From Synura sp. LO234KE (taxonomy: Eukaryota > Sar > Synurophyceae > Synurales > Mallomonadaceae), in NCBI GenBank assembly GCA_015143735.1, contig VKHC01000674.1, positions 1-10,237 of the forward strand: a stretch of 10,237 bases of DNA, in the 5' to 3' direction. Each line of letters starts with the position of its first letter. The stretch's first letter is position 1. The position numbers and the translations under genes were made by a program. The notes under the pieces are model-generated. The model worked only from the letters and a program-made list of their open reading frames with translations, did not search any database and was not told the origin of the DNA. Shown in pieces: positions 7,084-10,237 of this stretch.

Positions 7084-10000
7084 ATGTCTGGTTACCAAAG
7101 AGTTGCTGATGCTGCTCCGTCGTTGGTAATTCTATTACTTAAGTTTTTTTTTTGTAAATCGTGTAATTCTATTGACAGGATGTCGAGAGAGCTGCATATT
7201 CGGCCACTTTCAGGGAAGAAAGAGCCCCATTAAACAAAGATTCCCAAATGAAGCTGATGAAATACTTACTTGGAGCTGTGGGAATATTATCCTGTGTGAT
7301 TGCACTTTTTGCTCTGTCTGTTGTGAACCCAGCGAGTGTGAAGGATATTGAAGAAACTGGACCATTGCCCAAGAAGGCCTTATTCGATTCCTTAGGCCGC
7401 TATGTGATGTGGGATTTTGATTCTAAAAAACCGATGGCTAACTTTTTGTCTGGGCTCGGGGGTATATGGGGAGTTCCTCTATGGGCCTTCTATGTCAATC
7501 GCGGCCAAGGGATCTGCTCATTTGGTATTCAAAACAAGGATGGCGGGATATCGAAATTCAACACTGCTGAAAAAGCCTATCAGCAGACTCCATTCACTGG
7601 CTTCCGAACTTTCTTGAAGGGTCACAGGAAAGGAAAAGATTTCACGCACATGCCATTCTTCTTAACGTCTGATAAGTCGACAACGAAACCTGCGCGCAAA
7701 ATGATAATTGGTATGAATGAATTGGAAATAGAAGAAACGTACGAGGCTAAAGGAATCCAAACAAACGTCCTTTACTTCGGCGTCCCGAATGAGAATTTCC
7801 CGGCACTTGTTCGTCAGACTACTTTCACTAACTTGGATAAACACGAGTCCTTAACCCTGGAAGTATTTGATGGTCTCGCAAAACTGGTCCCAAATGGGTT
7901 ATCTAACTTCGCTTTGGACGCCATGGGACGTACGATGGAGGCTTGGATGAATGTGTACAATTTAGGCGACCACGGAGAAATCACACAGCCGTTCTTCCAT
8001 ATCAGCCAAGGCACAGCAGACACCGCTCAGGTGCAGACTGTTAAGGACGGTTACTTCGCCTTAGCTTTCGAGTCTGTGGAGGGCTTAGATCCCGTCCTTC
8101 TGCCCTTCATTGTTGACCCTTCTGCAGTCTTCGGAACCGACACCACTCTGACTGATCCTTCGGGATTTTTTCAGTCCACATTCGCAACAGCTGAATTGCT
8201 GGCGAAGCAGCCTCAGGGAACAACCAGCCGTACACCCTCTGCCTTTGCTGGTATAACTCGTAAGATCGCTCCTGGGAAGAGTATCACGATTGTTAGCATC
8301 TATGGATATGCTCCGAATATTGAGACCTACTTGAACTCGTACGCACCGAAGCTGCTTGAGAATGGATTTGTGGCACTGAAGCGTCAGCAAGCGCAAGAAC
8401 TCGTCAATGGTATTACTGCAAAGGTTGAGACGAGCACGAGCTCCCCGATTTTCAACGCCTATATTAAGCAAAGGTAAGAAGTTTTCAAGCATAACCTTCG
8501 TACTAATTGCCAACGTTGCCTCCCCGATAGTTTCTTGGATAATGTTCTTCGTGGTGGTTTGCCAATCACATTGGGCAGTTCCTCAAAGCCCAAGATATAT
8601 CATGTGTATTCTCGCATTCATGGGGATATTGAGCGCGATTACAACAACTTCCAGATCGACACCACCTACTATTCCCAGGGACCAGGGAATTTCAGAGACG
8701 TGAACCAGAACCGCCGAATTGACGTGTTGCACAGCCCCGCAGTCGGAGACTTCAATGTGCGAATGTTCTTGAGCTTCGTGCAAGCCGACGGGTTCAATCC
8801 TCTCACTGTGGCCTCTACCAACTTCAAGGTTCCCGCGGAGTCTCTGCCAGTGTTGGTGTCCTCCCTTGGATTGGCGCCCACCGAGGCTGCTGCACTGACA
8901 AAGATCTTACAGAAGCCCTACCGTCCCGGACAGCTCTTCAAGGACATCGCGGCAGCAGGTCTGAAGCCCTCCATTCCCCTCCAGGATCTGCTGGATAAGG
9001 TGATCGACTATTCGGTTCAAGTGGCCGCTGGGCAATATGCTCAAAATGGTTTCTGGGTTGATCACTGGACATACACACTGGACCTCGTGGATAACTACTT
9101 GTCCGTGTTCCCAGACAAGGAGGAGCAGCTGTTGTACGACTCGGAGCCTGTGCCTTTCTTTATGAGTCCTGCAGTGGTTCGGACCCGGGCCGAGCGATAC
9201 AGCCTCTTCCCCTCGAGTTCCAAACCTGATACTCTGGTTCTTCGCTCGTTCACCGCTGTGTCTCAGTGGACGGATCATGACTTCCCACAAGCTCGCAAGG
9301 ATGCACTAAATGCAATTTATAGCGATCCAAACTTTGTGGCAGATGGCGCGGGAGCAGGAGGGATCTGGCAAAGGACCAAGACATATGCCGTGTTCACCGT
9401 TTCTCCTATCAGCAAACTTATCATACTAGCCGCTCAGAAATTCTCAAGTTTGGACCCGGCGGGTATGGGCGTGGAAATGGAAGGAGGTAAGCCGGGATGG
9501 AACGACGCAATGAATGGTCTCCCTGGATTGCTGGGCTCCGGTATGCCAGAGACTTACGAGTTTCTCCGCATTCTTAAGTACGTGTCCTCAGCTCTGAGCA
9601 AATACAATAGGGACGTGGTGTTCCCGATTGAGTTCGGAGTGTTCCTGGACAGCATTTACGACGCGTTGCAGACGTTGTATGGGCCCGAGGAAGACCCACT
9701 TCTTGCGTTTTGGAATAAAGCCAACACAGCCAGGGAGGTATACCGCGCGGCGACTGTGGCTGTCTTTGATGGAGCCACTGTAACTTGGACTGCTGCTAGT
9801 CTTCAGAATCTCATCGCGCTGATGATAGACAAGACTCAGCAGGGGATAGATCGAGCAGTTGCCCTGAACGGCGGTTTGTCTCCTACCTACTTCTACTATG
9901 AGTGTTCGAACTTCGCGGTTGTGATCTCGAAGCCTGAGTATTATCCAAACAGCACTATTCCTTTACCTGGACCTGCTCCGGGAAACAAGCTTGCCGCAGG

Positions 10001-10237
10001 CACATTCAATACTAAATCGTTGCCTTTATTCTTGGAGGGCCCAACCCGCCATCTTAAGGTAATAACAGACGTGGAAAAGAAGAGGGAGGTTTATCGCCTG
10101 ACGAAGAGCAGCGCATTGTACGACTCAGCGTTGAAGATGTTCTTTATTTCTGCCTCTTTAGCGGATATGGGGCAGGACGTGGGGCGGATGAAGGCGTTCT
10201 CTCCGGGTTGGCTGGAGAACCAATCAATCTGGCTCCA
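7084..10237 (+). CDS. Membrane-anchored GH94/GH161-like (clan GH-Q) glycoside phosphorylase, 3' end outside window
   Basis: Exons 7084-7125, 7179-8473 and 8531-10237 join in frame to 1014 residues and run off the window. An in-frame TGA lies at 7075-7077, so ATG 7084 starts the protein. Residues 1-42 are a polar tail, about 43-63 a hydrophobic helix (LLGAVGILSCVIALFALSVV), and the rest one large soluble enzyme. Motifs in order: GGIWGVPLWAFYVNRGQG (108-125); YSRIHGDIERDYN, then GNFRDVNQNRR (to Arg508, the place of the FRDxLQD sugar-binding motif of GH94); FWVDHWTYTLDL (620-631); KPGWNDAMNGLPG, whose Asp771 matches the WND general acid of GH94; SPGWLENQSIW (1003-1013). Relatives are bacterial proteins of about 1100 aa annotated as cellobiose phosphorylase; GH161 beta-1,3-glucan phosphorylase is my best guess because heterokonts carry that family. 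The phosphate-binding C-terminal part is not in view. The membrane anchor is unusual, since bacterial relatives are cytosolic. Confidence 0.82.
7126..7178 (+). other. Intron 1 of the phosphorylase gene (53 bp)
   Basis: The donor is GTAATTC and the acceptor ATTGACAG, with a run of ten T at 7144-7153. The intron is phase 0. Splicing joins MSGYQRVADAAPSL to DVERAAYSATFREERAPLNK and runs into the Met-Lys-Leu-Met at 7248 without a stop. Without this intron the protein would seem to start at 7248 with only five residues before the membrane helix, like a signal peptide. The donor is not ideal and no textbook branch site is seen, so transcript support would settle it. Confidence 0.72.
8474..8530 (+). 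other. Intron 2 of the phosphorylase gene (57 bp)
   Basis: The donor is AAG|GTAAGAAG, the branch site TACTAAT lies at 8501-8507, and the acceptor is CCCCGATAG. The intron is phase 2: AG joins T to give Ser446, producing the continuous sequence YIKQSFLDNVLRGGLPITLG, a conserved-looking stretch of the phosphorylase family. Unspliced, the reading frame stops at TAA 8475-8477 inside the donor. Confidence 0.9.

Noticed and set aside
6923-7129. 68-codon plus-strand frame spanning the shared promoter
   Set aside because: It overlaps the first exon of the antiporter on the other strand and the phosphorylase start in a different frame, and it is not protein-like.
7248-8477. A separate 409-aa protein starting at Met 7248 and ending at TAA 8475
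   Set aside because: The stop is inside a strong GTAAGAAG donor, and splicing continues a conserved family sequence; upstream, the frame is open back to a good acceptor at 7178.
8085-8513. 142-codon open frame on the minus strand
   Set aside because: It lies antisense to conserved phosphorylase coding sequence and has no protein-family features; it is a shadow frame.
8907-9290. 127-codon open frame on the minus strand
   Set aside because: It is antisense to the third exon of the phosphorylase gene, whose sense frame carries the family motifs.
1-10237. tRNA genes, rRNA, CRISPR array, bacterial operon signals
   Set aside because: None seen. The spliced genes and branch-site introns point to a eukaryotic nuclear locus.

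Overview
This window looks like nuclear DNA from a eukaryotic microbe, most likely a heterokont such as an oomycete or a related alga. The evidence is four very short GT-AG introns (53-81 bp), three of them with a CTAAY-type branch site, two intact genes of non-bacterial architecture, and a gene-poor flank full of broken reading frames. The taxon is inferred; nothing in the sequence names the species.

Layout. Positions 1-3450 are relatively AT-rich and hold no intact gene. Several minus-strand stretches read as protein but are interrupted by stops and frame changes (best at 885-1522, 1599-1897, 1929-2213, 2275-2565 and 2624-3098). I read them as one or more decayed genes or a decayed element; one stretch carries a degenerate zinc-knuckle-like C terminus. 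Positions 3450-4768 look more GC-rich and contain a decayed plus-strand reading frame in three frame segments (3934-4768). Positions 4769-5373 are intergenic.

Positions 5374-10237 hold two good genes, transcribed divergently from a shared 142-bp promoter. On the minus strand is a complete three-exon gene (6941 to 5374, 474 aa) for a major facilitator of the organophosphate:phosphate antiporter type (SLC37/GlpT-like), with both basic residues expected to bind phosphate. On the plus strand is a three-exon gene (7084 to beyond the window end, 1014 residues visible) for a large clan GH-Q (GH94/GH149/GH161-like) glycoside phosphorylase. Its true start lies in a 14-codon first exon. The assembled N-terminus is a cytosolic tail followed by one membrane helix, which would place the catalytic domain outside the cytosol.

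How they may work together (inference). A phosphorylase uses inorganic phosphate to split a glucan and releases a sugar 1-phosphate. The adjacent transporter family exchanges sugar phosphates for phosphate across a membrane. The pair could therefore form a membrane-coupled module: phosphorolysis of a beta-glucan in a lumen (vacuole) or at the cell surface, then phosphate-linked import of the sugar phosphate. This is the most interesting possibility in the window.
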